From positions 1 through 52,134 of the forward strand of contig CALKXD010000121.1 of assembly GCA_938003855.1 (NCBI GenBank): 52,134 nucleotides of DNA, given 5' to 3'. A model generated the notes under the pieces. That model was given only the letters and a program-made list of their open reading frames with translations. It was not told the DNA's origin and did not search any database. The position numbers were made by a program, and so were the translations under genes. Numbering within the stretch: position 1 is the first letter of the stretch; every line of letters starts with the position of its first letter. This document shows positions 18,111 through 26,993 of this stretch, piece after piece. Source of the DNA: an uncultured Granulosicoccaceae bacterium (lineage in GTDB: Bacteria; Pseudomonadota; Gammaproteobacteria; Granulosicoccales; Granulosicoccaceae).

Positions 18111-19766
18111 TCAATCAGGCGAAGGAAGTTTGTCCAGCCAATCGGTTCGCATCTCCGGAACCGAGTCCAGTAGTAGTTGCGTGTAAGGGTGATACGGGGG
18201 AGTCATGACGTCGCTAGTCGTGCCGTATTCCACGACTTTTCCATCGCGCATGACGGCGATCGTATCTGCCATTTTAATAATCGTAGAGATATCGTGAGAA
18301 ATGAAAATATAGCTCACACCGATGCGGTTCTGCAGACTCCGCAGAAGTGACAGTATTGATTTAGCGACAACGGTGTCGAGCGCGGAGGTGATTTCGTCAC
18401 AGATAATCAACCTGGGGTTGGCAGCCAGTGCACGCGCCAGGTTAACACGCTGTTTTTCACCACCAGACAGTTCCCGGGGGTAACGCTGTGCAAACCCGGC
18501 GGGGAGTTCGACCATATCGAGTAGTTCGGCCACGCGTTCGTCAATGGCGGACCGTGACAGGTTAAAATAAAATGCCAGAGGCCGACCGAGTATTTTTTTT
18601 ATTCGGTGGCGGGGGTTTAACGCGACGTCTGCCATTTGAAACGCAAACTGAATACTGCGCAGTTGCTCACGGTCGCGCAGATGAATAGCACTATCGAGCG
18701 GTTGTCCAGCCAGTGATATTGATCCGGATTTGATGTTCATTAATCCGGATATGACCCGGCCCAGAGTGGTTTTGCCGGAGCCTGATTCGCCAATGACACC
18801 AATTGTGCGTGATGCATAGGCGTCGATGCTTACGCTTTGCAGTGCCAGAAACTTATGTGCTCTGCCGTACCCTGCGGTAACGGTTTTGACCGTCAGCAGT
18901 GGTAGAGAGTCCGGGGGGGCGGTGTTTACCTGCAGCGTGCGGGGTTCGGGCAGGTGCCCGGGCATCACATGAGCCGCATCTATCAGTTGGGCTGTGTAGG
19001 CCTGTTGCGGATGATTGATTATCTGGCTGATCGGCCCGTGTTCTACCGTGTGGCCGTCTTTCAATACCAGGACGTCGTCGGCGATCTGCGCTACAACAGC
19101 GAGGTCGTGACTCACATAAATAGCCGAGGTGTGTTTGCTGCGAATGAGTTTTTTAAACGACCGCAGTACTTCAATCTGTGTTGTGACATCGAGTGCTGTT
19201 GTGGGCTCGTCCAGAATCAGCAGAGTGGGGTCGCAGATCATTGCCATTGCTGCCATCAGGCGTTGCAGTTGTCCGCCACTCACCTGATGCGGGTATCGAT
19301 CACCGATAGTTTCGGGATTTGGCAGATCAAGCTCACGGTATAGCGAAATGGCTTTCCGGTTGGCATCGGCCTGCGTCATCACGCCGTTGATGACAGCGCT
19401 CTCGGTTACCTGTCGATTCAGTGTCAGCGCTCCATTAAAAGCAGCCGCGGCGCTTTGGGCAATGTAGGCGATGTCTATCCCTCGAATGGCTCTGCGCTGG
19501 GAGTTCGATAATTGCAGTACATCGACGTTACCAAGTCTGACAGAGCCTGCGTTGATGACGCAGCCGGCTCTGGCAAAGCCAAGGCAAGCCAGAGAGATAG
19601 TTGTTTTTCCGGAGCCGGATTCGCCAATCAGTGCGGTGACTTTACCCGGGGCAATGGAGAAGTTTATGTCAGAGACAATCGGTGTGAGCTGGCGTTTTCT
19701 GTTTTGCGCGGAGACGCAAAGCCCGTTGACCTGAAGCGCGGGCGCTTGCTTGCCGTGGTCTGTCAC
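18111..19766 (-). CDS. Fused double ATP-binding protein of a peptide-type ABC importer (DppD-DppF/GsiA type)
   Basis: 551 residues holding two complete nucleotide-binding domains in one chain. NBD1: Walker A G48-ESGSGKT, signature V-S-G-G-Q (162-166), Walker B L-L-I-L-D-E (182-187), H-loop H220. NBD2: Walker A G326-ESGSGKT, signature L-S-G-G-E (433-437), Walker B L-I-I-C-D-E (453-458), H-loop H491. The Pro normally after the Walker B Glu is Ile in NBD2. It powers import through the two permeases encoded just upstream. The GTG start overlaps the permease stop (GTGA), so it is the last gene of a four-gene operon. Substrate class (dipeptide, oligopeptide, glutathione, opine) cannot be told from the ATPase. 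Confidence 0.92.
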   Translation of the reverse strand: MTDHGKQAPALQVNGLCVSAQNRKRQLTPIVSDINFSIAPGKVTALIGESGSGKTTISLACLGFARAGCVINAGSVRLGNVDVLQLSNSQRRAIRGIDIAYIAQSAAAAFNGALTLNRQVTESAVINGVMTQADANRKAISLYRELDLPNPETIGDRYPHQVSGGQLQRLMAAMAMICDPTLLILDEPTTALDVTTQIEVLRSFKKLIRSKHTSAIYVSHDLAVVAQIADDVLVLKDGHTVEHGPISQIINHPQQAYTAQLIDAAHVMPGHLPEPRTLQVNTAPPDSLPLLTVKTVTAGYGRAHKFLALQSVSIDAYASRTIGVIGESGSGKTTLGRVISGLMNIKSGSISLAGQPLDSAIHLRDREQLRSIQFAFQMADVALNPRHRIKKILGRPLAFYFNLSRSAIDERVAELLDMVELPAGFAQRYPRELSGGEKQRVNLARALAANPRLIICDEITSALDTVVAKSILSLLRSLQNRIGVSYIFISHDISTIIKMADTIAVMRDGKVVEYGTTSDVMTPPYHPYTQLLLDSVPEMRTDWLDKLPSPD

Positions 19767-20620
19767 AATTCGTCCGGCAGGGCGGCGTCGGTGGTTTTCA
19801 GGAACCAGTCAACCAGCAGGTTTACGGATAGCGTAACAACTGCGATAAAGACTGCCGGGTACAGTGGTGTGTAGGTTTCGTACAGCAGGCCCTGCATATT
19901 CTCTTTTACCATAACACCAAGGTCTGCGTGGGGGGCTTGTACACCCAGTCCGAGAAAGCTCAGTGCTGAGATAAACAGTATTGCATAGGTGAAGCGAATG
20001 CCGAATTCTGCAGCCAGGGGGGCGAGAGCATTGGGCAGCATTTCGTGCCATATGATCCAGCCCATATTTTCACCTCTGACGCGAGCGGCTTCTATGTAGT
20101 CCTGCACAACGATATCCATGCCCAGTGCGCGGGCAACCCGATAGACACGAGTGGAGTCGATCAGCGCAATGGTCACAATCAGCACCGTAATGGAGGAACC
20201 CAGTGCCGAGATCACTATCAATGCAACCATGATCGCAGGGAATGAAATCAGTGCATCAACGCTTCGGCTTAACAGAGTGTCTATCCAGCCGCGTTTAACG
20301 GCGGCAAAGAAGCCCAGACTGCAGCCCAGAACAAAAGCAATAATCGCTATGGTGAATGCCACGCTCAACGTGACTCGTGCCCCGTACAATAGCCGGGAGA
20401 ATACATCGCGGCCTAGAAAGTCACTGCCGAGTAACAGGGTTTTGTCGGGTAGTGAAAAACTCTCGTTGGTGAGGATTGCCGCTTCCGGGTGGGGCGCGAT
20501 GAAAGGTGCAAAAAGAATGATCAGCAGAACGGTTGCCAGAACTGTTAAGCACAATACCGGTGTGACAGTCAGTTGCGCGACCAGAGTTCTGAAGCTACTG
20601 TTGCCTGCACCGGCGCTCAT
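19763..20620 (-). CDS. Peptide-type ABC importer permease, DppC/OppC family
   Basis: 285 residues from the ATG at 20620. A longer frame reaches 20713 but would overlap the upstream permease by 97 bp; the ATG chosen gives the typical ATGA 4-bp overlap and the usual DppC length and N-terminus. There is one helix near the N-terminus, then a family-typical L-G-S-D-F-L-G-R-D motif (about residues 64-72) and five further membrane segments. The cytoplasmic EAA loop reads E-A-A-R-V-R-G...L-P-N-A-L, which docks on the ATPase. It forms the inner-membrane pore together with the DppB-type permease. Position between the second permease and the ATPase fits the standard order. Confidence 0.92.
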   Translation of the reverse strand: MSAGAGNSSFRTLVAQLTVTPVLCLTVLATVLLIILFAPFIAPHPEAAILTNESFSLPDKTLLLGSDFLGRDVFSRLLYGARVTLSVAFTIAIIAFVLGCSLGFFAAVKRGWIDTLLSRSVDALISFPAIMVALIVISALGSSITVLIVTIALIDSTRVYRVARALGMDIVVQDYIEAARVRGENMGWIIWHEMLPNALAPLAAEFGIRFTYAILFISALSFLGLGVQAPHADLGVMVKENMQGLLYETYTPLYPAVFIAVVTLSVNLLVDWFLKTTDAALPDEL

Positions 20621-21570
20621 TTTGGGTACCTCAGGCGCGGGTTGGAGATAATGGCGATGATGTCTGCGAGCAGATTCAACAGCACGTAGACTGAACAGAA
20701 AATGATGGCACACACCTGTACCACCGGGATGTCACGAGTAGTGACTGATTCCACCATGAGTCGTCCCAGACCGGAAAAATTAAATAGCGTCTCCACCACC
20801 ACGATTCCGGAAATAAGGTAGGCCAGGTTGAGAGCGATTACGTTAGCAATAGGGGCCAGCGCATTAGGCAGTGCGTGCACCAGCAACAGCCGCCATCTTG
20901 GAACCCCTTTTAATATAGCCATCTCGGTAGCGGGCGAGCTCAGAACATTGATGACAGCTGTGCGAGTCATGCGAACCATATGAGCCAGCACCGTGAACAC
21001 CAGCACGCAGACCGGAAGCACCATCATACGGGCGACGGTGTAGAAGTCCTGGCCGGGGCGCAGGTTGGCAATCGCCGGGAGCCAGCCGAGTTTCACAGCG
21101 AAGATCATCACCAGCACAATGGCCACGAGGAAATCCGGCAATGATATGAGGCTTAGGCTGAACCCGGATATCATGCGGTCAGTAAGGCTGTTGGGTTTGA
21201 TCGCGGACAGCAGTCCCAGCATCACCGCCAGTGGCACAGCGATCACTGTGGTAACACCGGCGAGCATTATGGTGTTCCAGATGCGTTCACCGAGTAGCTG
21301 GCTGATATCTGCGCCACTGACCATCGAGGTGCCGAGGTTGCCGGACAGTAGATTGCCAAGCCATTTAAAGTAGCGAACCGGAGCCGGATCATTCAGCCCG
21401 AGACGTAGTCGGACGTTTTCCAGGAGTTCCGGGGTGGCTCCCTGACCGAGTATGGCCTGAGCCACATCGCCCGGAAGAATTTCAGTACCGATGAAGATCA
21501 GTGCAGACACTGAAAATAAAATAACGATACCCAGCAGCAACCGCTGCAGGATGAGCAGCAGCAATGTCAT
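20617..21570 (-). CDS. Peptide-type ABC importer permease, DppB/OppB family
   Basis: 317 residues, all hydrophobic segments expected of the DppB/OppB family (six helices). The N-terminal membrane helix is followed by the family motif around L-P-G-D-V-A (residues 32-37) and R-L-G-L-N-D-P. The EAA-like loop reads E-M-A-I-L-K-G...H-A-L-P-N-A-L. It pairs with the DppC-type permease, whose start overlaps this stop by 4 bp. The gap to the upstream binding-protein gene is 212 bp, larger than elsewhere in the operon, which is common where the binding protein must be made in excess. Confidence 0.93.
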   Translation of the reverse strand: MTLLLLILQRLLLGIVILFSVSALIFIGTEILPGDVAQAILGQGATPELLENVRLRLGLNDPAPVRYFKWLGNLLSGNLGTSMVSGADISQLLGERIWNTIMLAGVTTVIAVPLAVMLGLLSAIKPNSLTDRMISGFSLSLISLPDFLVAIVLVMIFAVKLGWLPAIANLRPGQDFYTVARMMVLPVCVLVFTVLAHMVRMTRTAVINVLSSPATEMAILKGVPRWRLLLVHALPNALAPIANVIALNLAYLISGIVVVETLFNFSGLGRLMVESVTTRDIPVVQVCAIIFCSVYVLLNLLADIIAIISNPRLRYPK

Positions 21571-21741
21571 GCAGTTGGCAGGCCTTTCAAGGGCAGAAGA
21601 CCTGCGGCAGGTAGGATCAGGCCAGGGCAGACCAGAGTGAGCCCGCCCGCATGCTGGTTCTGGATGGAAAGATCGATAGCGGTGGTAAGCGGCTGACTGC
21701 GCCTTGCGATCAATTTCGGGGCATTAAGAATGACTGGTCGC

Positions 21742-21773
21742 CTCAATTGATCGAGCGCCTGAGCCTAATTGAG
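21742..21773 (-). other. Hairpin between binding-protein and permease genes
   Basis: CTCAATT (21742-21748) pairs with AATTGAG (21767-21773), loop 18 nt, 10 nt after the binding-protein stop. No T-run. It could protect the 3' end of the binding-protein message and lower permease expression, as in other ABC importer operons; this is inference. Confidence 0.3.
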
Positions 21774-21782
21774 CCTTGGCGC

Positions 21783-23372
21783 CTAGCTTTCGATCCAGAC
21801 GGTTCTGGCGAACTGGTAAAAGCCCAGGGGTCCAGAGGGATGTGAGCTGATGCCATGCACGTTTTTGGCTTTTGCATCCAGTATGTCGCGGAAAGCCAGA
21901 GTGATATGACCGCCGTCATCCTGCAGTATTTGCTGCATCTCGCAATACATGCCTTTGCGTTTGTCGAAGTCGACCGTCGAGCGTGCTTCCAGTAACAGCG
22001 AGTCGAATTTGTCGTCGGCAAATTTGGTTTCGTTCCAGTCACTGTCACCCTTGAAGGCAATAGAGAACATCAGATCCGGCACAGGTCGCATGTCCCAGCC
22101 GGAAACCACCATCGGTTTTTGTATCCAAACTGCGGACCAGTAAGTGTCAGCCGGTGGCTGTATCAGATTTAAATTGATACCGGCGGCAGCGGCCGATTGC
22201 TGCACCACCTGGCAGGCGGCCAGGGCACCGGCACCCGGAACATCGGAGGCGTAGAGATCAATACTGGTGTTTTCCAGACCAGCCTTTTTGATATAAAAGC
22301 GTGCTTTGTCCGGGTCATAAGTGCGTTGCGCGACGTCGCTGCAGAAGTACGGGTCGGTGGGTGAGATGGGATGATCGTTGCCGATGGAGCCATAGCCTTT
22401 AAAAACATTATTGACAATCTGTTCGCGATTGACCGCGTACTTCATCGCCTCGCGAAAGTCTGCATTGCTGGTGGGTTCACGGTCGAGCATCATGGCGAGG
22501 TTGACGAACGCGCCGCTCGGGCTGCGAATCAGGTCAACCTTTTTGTTGCGTTCTATCAGGCTGACGGCTTTCGGATCGAGTTCGAGCATAACGTTGATGT
22601 CACCGGACAACAGTGCGTTGACACGTGCGGTGATATCGCCGATGCCAACGACTTCTATTTCGTCGACCCAAGGGCCGTCAGAGCCCCAGTAATTGTCGTT
22701 GCGTTCGAAGGTATAACGTGTGCCGGCAATCCATTCTTTGACTTTAAACGGCCCGGTGCCGACGGTAGTATTGACGAAGTCTTCATAGCCGTTCTGGGAT
22801 ATTTGAACGCGGGTATCTGACAACACGATTGGGAAATCTGCATTGGGAGCCGTCAGTTTAAATTTAACGACATGATCACCGTCTTTAGACATTTCGGCGA
22901 TCTGCCCCATGTATCCCTTGGCGGGTGATTCGGAGCCTTCACGGGTATGGCGGTTGCAGGAGTAGATAACATCGTCAGCGGTAAATGGTTTGCCGTCATG
23001 CCATTGAACATCCTTGCGCAGATTGAATATCCATTCGCTGGCGTCTGCACCGACGTCCCAGGATTCAGCTAGCCACGGTATTGGTTGCAGATCCGGACCG
23101 CGATTGATCAGGCTGTCGTATACCGTGTAGCCCATCATGATATTGGCTGTTGAAAAGTAGCTGGTGGGATCTAGCGAATCTTTGGCCTGCATGGCTTCTA
23201 CGCCAATGGTTATTTTGCCCCCTTTTTGCGGGGTTTTGGCGTAGACAGGGTTGCTCAGTAGTGATGTGGCCGTGGTGGCAGTGGCACCCAGCGCTGCCAT
23301 GTGAGTCATGAACTCGCGTCGGGTGATCTGGCGAGAATGCAGTGCATTGATGAGATCTTTTGCTGAGGCCAT
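21783..23372 (-). CDS. Tat-exported substrate-binding protein of peptide-type ABC importer (SBP_bac_5)
   Basis: 529 residues, usual length for the family-5 periplasmic binding proteins (DppA/OppA/NikA). The N-terminus has a twin-arginine motif T-R18-R19-E-F-M followed by a hydrophobic stretch and an A-x-A-like cleavage region near 45, so export is by Tat rather than Sec. Family landmarks include L-A-E-S-W-D and the W-x-F-x-L-R-x-x-V-x-W-H-D-G-x-P-F segment (about 120-137). The start is supported by AAGGTG seven nt upstream. It delivers substrate to the permeases encoded downstream. It is divergent from two oxygenase genes, suggesting that its ligand is processed by them, but the ligand is unknown. 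Confidence 0.92.
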   Translation of the reverse strand: MASAKDLINALHSRQITRREFMTHMAALGATATTATSLLSNPVYAKTPQKGGKITIGVEAMQAKDSLDPTSYFSTANIMMGYTVYDSLINRGPDLQPIPWLAESWDVGADASEWIFNLRKDVQWHDGKPFTADDVIYSCNRHTREGSESPAKGYMGQIAEMSKDGDHVVKFKLTAPNADFPIVLSDTRVQISQNGYEDFVNTTVGTGPFKVKEWIAGTRYTFERNDNYWGSDGPWVDEIEVVGIGDITARVNALLSGDINVMLELDPKAVSLIERNKKVDLIRSPSGAFVNLAMMLDREPTSNADFREAMKYAVNREQIVNNVFKGYGSIGNDHPISPTDPYFCSDVAQRTYDPDKARFYIKKAGLENTSIDLYASDVPGAGALAACQVVQQSAAAAGINLNLIQPPADTYWSAVWIQKPMVVSGWDMRPVPDLMFSIAFKGDSDWNETKFADDKFDSLLLEARSTVDFDKRKGMYCEMQQILQDDGGHITLAFRDILDAKAKNVHGISSHPSGPLGFYQFARTVWIES

Positions 23373-23691
23373 TGACAGTCACCTTGGTTGTGATCGTTTG
23401 AGGGTAGTTAAGACAACGCTTATACCCGCCAGAATCTGCGATTCGTTGTTGGTCATTCTGTGACAGTCGCCGCTGCAAATCAAGGTTATGCGGCGTTTGA
23501 TGATTGAATCCCGGCTGAAAACACTGGATCGGGGTTGTTCTTCTGCGCTACGATCGGGGCTGTGAGTCCGGGCATGCACGTTGGAATACTGTGTTAACGG
23601 CATGATCAAACTCTGTTGCGTGGCAGTTGCACTGTGGTGCATTGCCCTGCGATTCCCGGGTAAATTTACATTTGAGCAGGTGTGACAGTAC
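23373..23691. other. 319-bp divergent intergenic region (importer / oxygenases)
   Basis: Contains the control region for the importer operon (leftward) and the oxygenase pair (rightward). A TATAAG box on the minus strand near 23450 could serve the importer, without a good -35. An octamer GATCGGGG occurs twice about 23 bp apart (around 23530-23560), possibly a regulator site. I see no gene; small frames here lack ribosome sites. Confidence 0.4.
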
Positions 23692-24564
23692 ATGAGCGAC
23701 AACTCGCCAACGATGGCTGCTCCGCAGTCAGAAGCCGGCTCCGGCACGCATGCCTCTGCAATGATAGATTTATCCCGCTACCCTGTCGGTGATCTAGATA
23801 GTGACCAGGGCCGGGCATTTGCCGATCAGTGTCGTCTGCAGTATGAGCAGACCGGGTTGTGTATGTTGCCGGGTTTTATTAACAAGTCAGCACTCGATGA
23901 ACTGGCTAGCGAAGCAGCGGTATTCAGTGATCAGGCCTATTTTTGCAAGAGTTCCCACAATGCCTATCTGGATGGTGGGGATGCCAGTGTCAGTACGAAT
24001 GACGCGGCCAATCGACAAGAGCAGACTTTTGTCGGATCCGTCGCCTACGATAATATTGCGGAGAACAGCCGGTTAAAGCACCTGTATCAATGGGATCCGC
24101 TGAAAGACTTTATCGGCTATGTGCTAGGCAAATCGCCGTTCTATCGCTTTGCAGATCCTTTCGGTGCGTGTTCGATTAATGTATTTGTCGAGGGCGGTGA
24201 ACACGGCTGGCACTTTGATGAGTCCGAATACACGGTAACCTTAATGCTGCAGGCACCGGAAGCGGGTGGGGCGTTTGAGTATGTGCCACAGATTCGCGGC
24301 CACAAAAATGAAAAAGAAATAGTCGGTCGAGTGCTCGACGGTGAACGCGAAGGTGTGGTGGAACTGCCTTTCACTGCCGGCACACTGCTGATCTTCGGTG
24401 GTAATCAAACCTTGCATCGGGTAACCCGGGTCAGAGGCAGCCGGCCGCGATTAGTGCCGGTTTTGTGTTACGCAGAGGAGCCGGATCTGGTTAATAGTGA
24501 ATCCGTCCGGCAGCTTTTCTGGGGCCGAAGCGCAGCGGATGCGCAACCTGGCGCAACCGGTTAA
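23692..24564 (+). CDS. Fe(II)/2-oxoglutarate-dependent oxygenase (HalD/ArpA-like)
   Basis: 290 residues, cupin-fold oxygenase. The iron triad is visible as H174-F-D176 and distal H242, with R251/R253 placed to bind 2-oxoglutarate. The G-G-E-H-G-W-H-F-D context and the late L-H-R-V-T-x-V-x-G-x-R-x-R segment resemble the ArpA/HalD group of amino-acid-acting enzymes. Asp176 is kept, so a hydroxylase is expected rather than a radical halogenase, which has Gly or Ala there. An AGGTG lies about 9 nt before the ATG; a shorter product from Met24 is possible. It is six nt upstream of a second oxygenase and divergent from the peptide-type importer, pointing to hydroxylation of an imported or amino-acid-like substrate. 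The substrate is not identifiable. Confidence 0.8.
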   Translation: MSDNSPTMAAPQSEAGSGTHASAMIDLSRYPVGDLDSDQGRAFADQCRLQYEQTGLCMLPGFINKSALDELASEAAVFSDQAYFCKSSHNAYLDGGDASVSTNDAANRQEQTFVGSVAYDNIAENSRLKHLYQWDPLKDFIGYVLGKSPFYRFADPFGACSINVFVEGGEHGWHFDESEYTVTLMLQAPEAGGAFEYVPQIRGHKNEKEIVGRVLDGEREGVVELPFTAGTLLIFGGNQTLHRVTRVRGSRPRLVPVLCYAEEPDLVNSESVRQLFWGRSAADAQPGATG

Positions 24565-24570
24565 CCCGTC

Positions 24571-25374
24571 ATGATAACAACTCAGGAGATCGATCAATTC
24601 GCCGCTGACGGGGTGGTGTGCCTGCGCGGATTGTTTAATAAAAAGTGGTTGCGGAGTCTGGCGGCAGGCGTTGAGAAAAATTTTAATAACCCCGGCCCGT
24701 TTAATACTGTGTATACCGATCCCGATAGTCCGGGAGGCTTCTATGACGACTACTGCAATTGGCAGCGTATTGAAGAATACCGTGATTTTCTGCAGCATTC
24801 GCCGGCCGCGGAAATAGCAGCGCGAATTACACGGTCTGATACTGCGCGTATTTATCATGAGCATGTGCTGGTGAAAGAACCGGGTACTCGTGAGGCAACA
24901 CCGTGGCATCATGATTTACCTTACTACGGGGTCGACGGCGAGCAACTGTGTTCTATCTGGTTACCGCTTGATCCGGTGCCGAAGAGTGCGTGTCCGGAAT
25001 TTGTTCTTGGCTCGCACAATGCCGGTCCACTCTATTATCCCAAATTGTTTCTTACCAGTGAAAATTACGCTGAAGGGATACCCGGTTTTGAAACAATTCC
25101 GGATATTGAAGGGCAGCGTTCAGATTACTCTATTATGTCTTGGGATCTGGAGCTTGGTGATTGTATAGTTTTCCATATGCGCACTGTCCATGGCGCTCCG
25201 CCGACAGCGGGTTTGACTTCGCGTCGGAGGGGGTTCTCGACGCGCTGGCTGGGAGACGATGCTCGGTTTGCGAAACGCGCCTGGAAGACGTCGCCACCGT
25301 ACCCTGAAGTGGATCTTGAGCACGGTGATGCCATGGTGCATGATTCTTTCCCGCAAATGTGGCCTTCAGTATAA
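24571..25374 (+). CDS. Phytanoyl-CoA dioxygenase (PhyH) family Fe(II)/2-oxoglutarate oxygenase
   Basis: 267 residues, usual PhyH-family length. Iron ligands: H113-H-D115 in W-H-H-D-L-P-Y-Y and H207 in T-V-H-G-A, followed by Arg residues at 218-220 that can hold 2-oxoglutarate. Bacterial members hydroxylate many small molecules (ectoine, amino acids, natural products), so the family name says little about substrate. It begins 6 nt after the previous oxygenase and has no own Shine-Dalgarno, so the two are probably translated together. Two successive oxygenases suggest two oxidations on one scaffold or on related ones. Confidence 0.85.
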   Translation: MITTQEIDQFAADGVVCLRGLFNKKWLRSLAAGVEKNFNNPGPFNTVYTDPDSPGGFYDDYCNWQRIEEYRDFLQHSPAAEIAARITRSDTARIYHEHVLVKEPGTREATPWHHDLPYYGVDGEQLCSIWLPLDPVPKSACPEFVLGSHNAGPLYYPKLFLTSENYAEGIPGFETIPDIEGQRSDYSIMSWDLELGDCIVFHMRTVHGAPPTAGLTSRRRGFSTRWLGDDARFAKRAWKTSPPYPEVDLEHGDAMVHDSFPQMWPSV

Positions 25375-25377
25375 GCC

Positions 25378-25424
25378 GCAGGTTGTTGCATAGCCGGTAG
25401 ACAATAGTGTGTTGCAGCACCTGC
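25378..25424. other. Long imperfect hairpin after the oxygenase pair
   Basis: GCAGGTTGTTGCA (25378-25390) pairs with TGCAGCACCTGC (25413-25424): 12 pairs including one G-U and one bulge, loop 22 nt, beginning 3 nt after the PhyH-family stop. No T-run follows. Probably marks the 3' end of the rightward transcript. Confidence 0.4.
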
Positions 25425-25558
25425 CTGTATCTGTGAACCGGTGGCTGATTTTATTGTACGGTCAGGTGGTGCCTGGCGGTGTTTGCGCTATAGCTGATCG
25501 TCAATCCGGTCTGTCGTTGTCGACGGTGTTTTCTATAGAGTCGCTTTTTTTACACGGT

Positions 25559-26137
25559 CTAATACAACCCTGGTTTTTCGTCGCCCAACTGGATTCCAGT
25601 TCCGTTGATTACGCGGACAAAATAGCTGAACATCGCAACCACCTGCACAATCTCTGATATCTCGCGGTCGTCCCAACCCGAGGCGCGCAAAGTGTCGATA
25701 TCTGAACGCTCTATTTCTGCAGGCTGCCGGCATAGCTTGCGAACATACCTTAGTGCTGTTGTGTGCTGCTCACCACCGCAGGCTTCGATGGTATCTGTCT
25801 CGAGTGATGCGAGTCTGTGTTGAGCCTGCTGTGGATCTTCAGACAGGGAAATATAGTTTTGCCCGTGATGTGCTCTGGCGTACTCGCAGCCGGCTAGAAT
25901 AGCGACGTAGGTTCCCACCAGCTCTGAGAATGCCTTGGGCAAAACGTTGCTGTGGTGATGGAGGGCCGCTTTGTAGAGGTCATCGGCGGGTAGTATGGTT
26001 TGCGGGGTTAAGCTGAATCCGCGGTAGAGGTTGTCCAGCTGGCCATTTGGACTAAGCACACGGTCGTAGATTTCCCGCAATTCTGAGTTGGCGTGCTGAT
26101 ACTCTATATGGTCTATCCAGCAAACGGTATTTTGCAT
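25559..26137 (-). CDS. AhpD-like (carboxymuconolactone decarboxylase fold) protein
   Basis: 192 residues, all-alpha AhpD/CMD family, peroxidase-related subgroup. The active-site region reads E72...G-C84-E-Y-A87-R-A-H-H91. In AhpD-type thiol peroxidases it is C-x-x-C-x-x-x-H, so here the second Cys is Ala. A two-Cys redox cycle is therefore not possible at this site; the protein may use one Cys with another thiol or act as a decarboxylase or isomerase-like member. It converges with the oxygenase pair and diverges from the GST gene. No clear ribosome site precedes the ATG. Confidence 0.75.
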   Translation of the reverse strand: MQNTVCWIDHIEYQHANSELREIYDRVLSPNGQLDNLYRGFSLTPQTILPADDLYKAALHHHSNVLPKAFSELVGTYVAILAGCEYARAHHGQNYISLSEDPQQAQHRLASLETDTIEACGGEQHTTALRYVRKLCRQPAEIERSDIDTLRASGWDDREISEIVQVVAMFSYFVRVINGTGIQLGDEKPGLY

Positions 26138-26303
26138 GACTGATTCCGGATTTCGAGGTATATTGAAGTGTAGAGCATGCGGTCACTGCGACCAATACAT
26201 CCGGGGGAGAAAAAGTTTTTTTACAACCGTGCAGGATCACAGGCTGCTGCCCCGGCCGGTCAGCAGATGACCACAGCCGTCTGTAAGCCAACTCGATACT
26301 AAA

Positions 26304-26993
26304 ATGCCCGATACCCCTTCAGTCCTGTTTTATGCCTACCCTAATACCTATTCGATAGGTGTGCATCTGTTGCTGGAAGAATGCCAGGTGCCATATACAG
26401 TGATTAACCCGAAACTTAATCCGGCAATAACGGATAGTGCTTTTTATCTGGCCAGTCCACACGGTCGGGTTCCGGCACTGGTGTTGCCGAACGGATCTGC
26501 CATGTGCGAGTCAGGTGCGATTGCTCTGTATCTGGCTGATACCTTTGCCGGGCAGCGGTTTACTGTGGCAGCGGACTCGGTCGAGCGTCCCGGGTATCTG
26601 CAGTGGTTGTTTTATCTGTCGAGTACCTTGCAGCCCGATGTCATGATGGTGTTTCATCCAGAGCACTATACGTCAGATAGCAAACAACAGGCAGAGCTCA
26701 GAGATGCTGCCACGCGGCGTCTGTTGCCTGTGTGGGATGTACTGGAAAAAGCCTGCAGCGGTCAGTTGTGGATGTTCCGGCAAGGGCTTACCGCTGTCGA
26801 CTTTGCGCTAGCTACTGTGTTGCTCTGGCCAGAGTGTTTCCCACCGGCCTTGAACCGCTATCCCGCCCTTACCGCTATGCTGGATGCGCTGTCTGCGCGT
26901 GATTCGTTTAAGCGAATCATGCCCTGGCATCGCGGGGAGGTCAGTGAAATACCGGCCTTGCAAACACCACAGGAGCATCCGGGGGATGTCTGA
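26304..26993 (+). CDS. Glutathione S-transferase family protein
   Basis: 229 residues with the thioredoxin-like N-terminal domain (about 1-85) and all-alpha C-terminal domain. Landmarks: L-F-Y-A-Y-P-N-T-Y-S start with Tyr/Ser near the catalytic position, V-P-A-L (56-59) cis-Pro loop, and C-E-S-G-A-I (69-74), where E-S binds glutathione. The C-terminal N-capping box region A-V-D-F-A-L is present. Likely conjugates glutathione to, or isomerises, a small electrophile. The last 8 bp overlap the next gene's start, so the two are a transcriptional pair. Substrate unknown. Confidence 0.85.
   Translation: MPDTPSVLFYAYPNTYSIGVHLLLEECQVPYTVINPKLNPAITDSAFYLASPHGRVPALVLPNGSAMCESGAIALYLADTFAGQRFTVAADSVERPGYLQWLFYLSSTLQPDVMMVFHPEHYTSDSKQQAELRDAATRRLLPVWDVLEKACSGQLWMFRQGLTAVDFALATVLLWPECFPPALNRYPALTAMLDALSARDSFKRIMPWHRGEVSEIPALQTPQEHPGDV

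Noticed and set aside
19763-20713. Longer 316-residue version of the DppC-type permease
   Set aside because: It would overlap the upstream permease by 97 bp; the internal ATG gives an ATGA overlap and the normal family N-terminus.
23692-24564. Radical halogenase of the BesD/HalD type
   Set aside because: The iron-site Asp (H-F-D) is present; halogenases have Gly or Ala there to make room for chloride.
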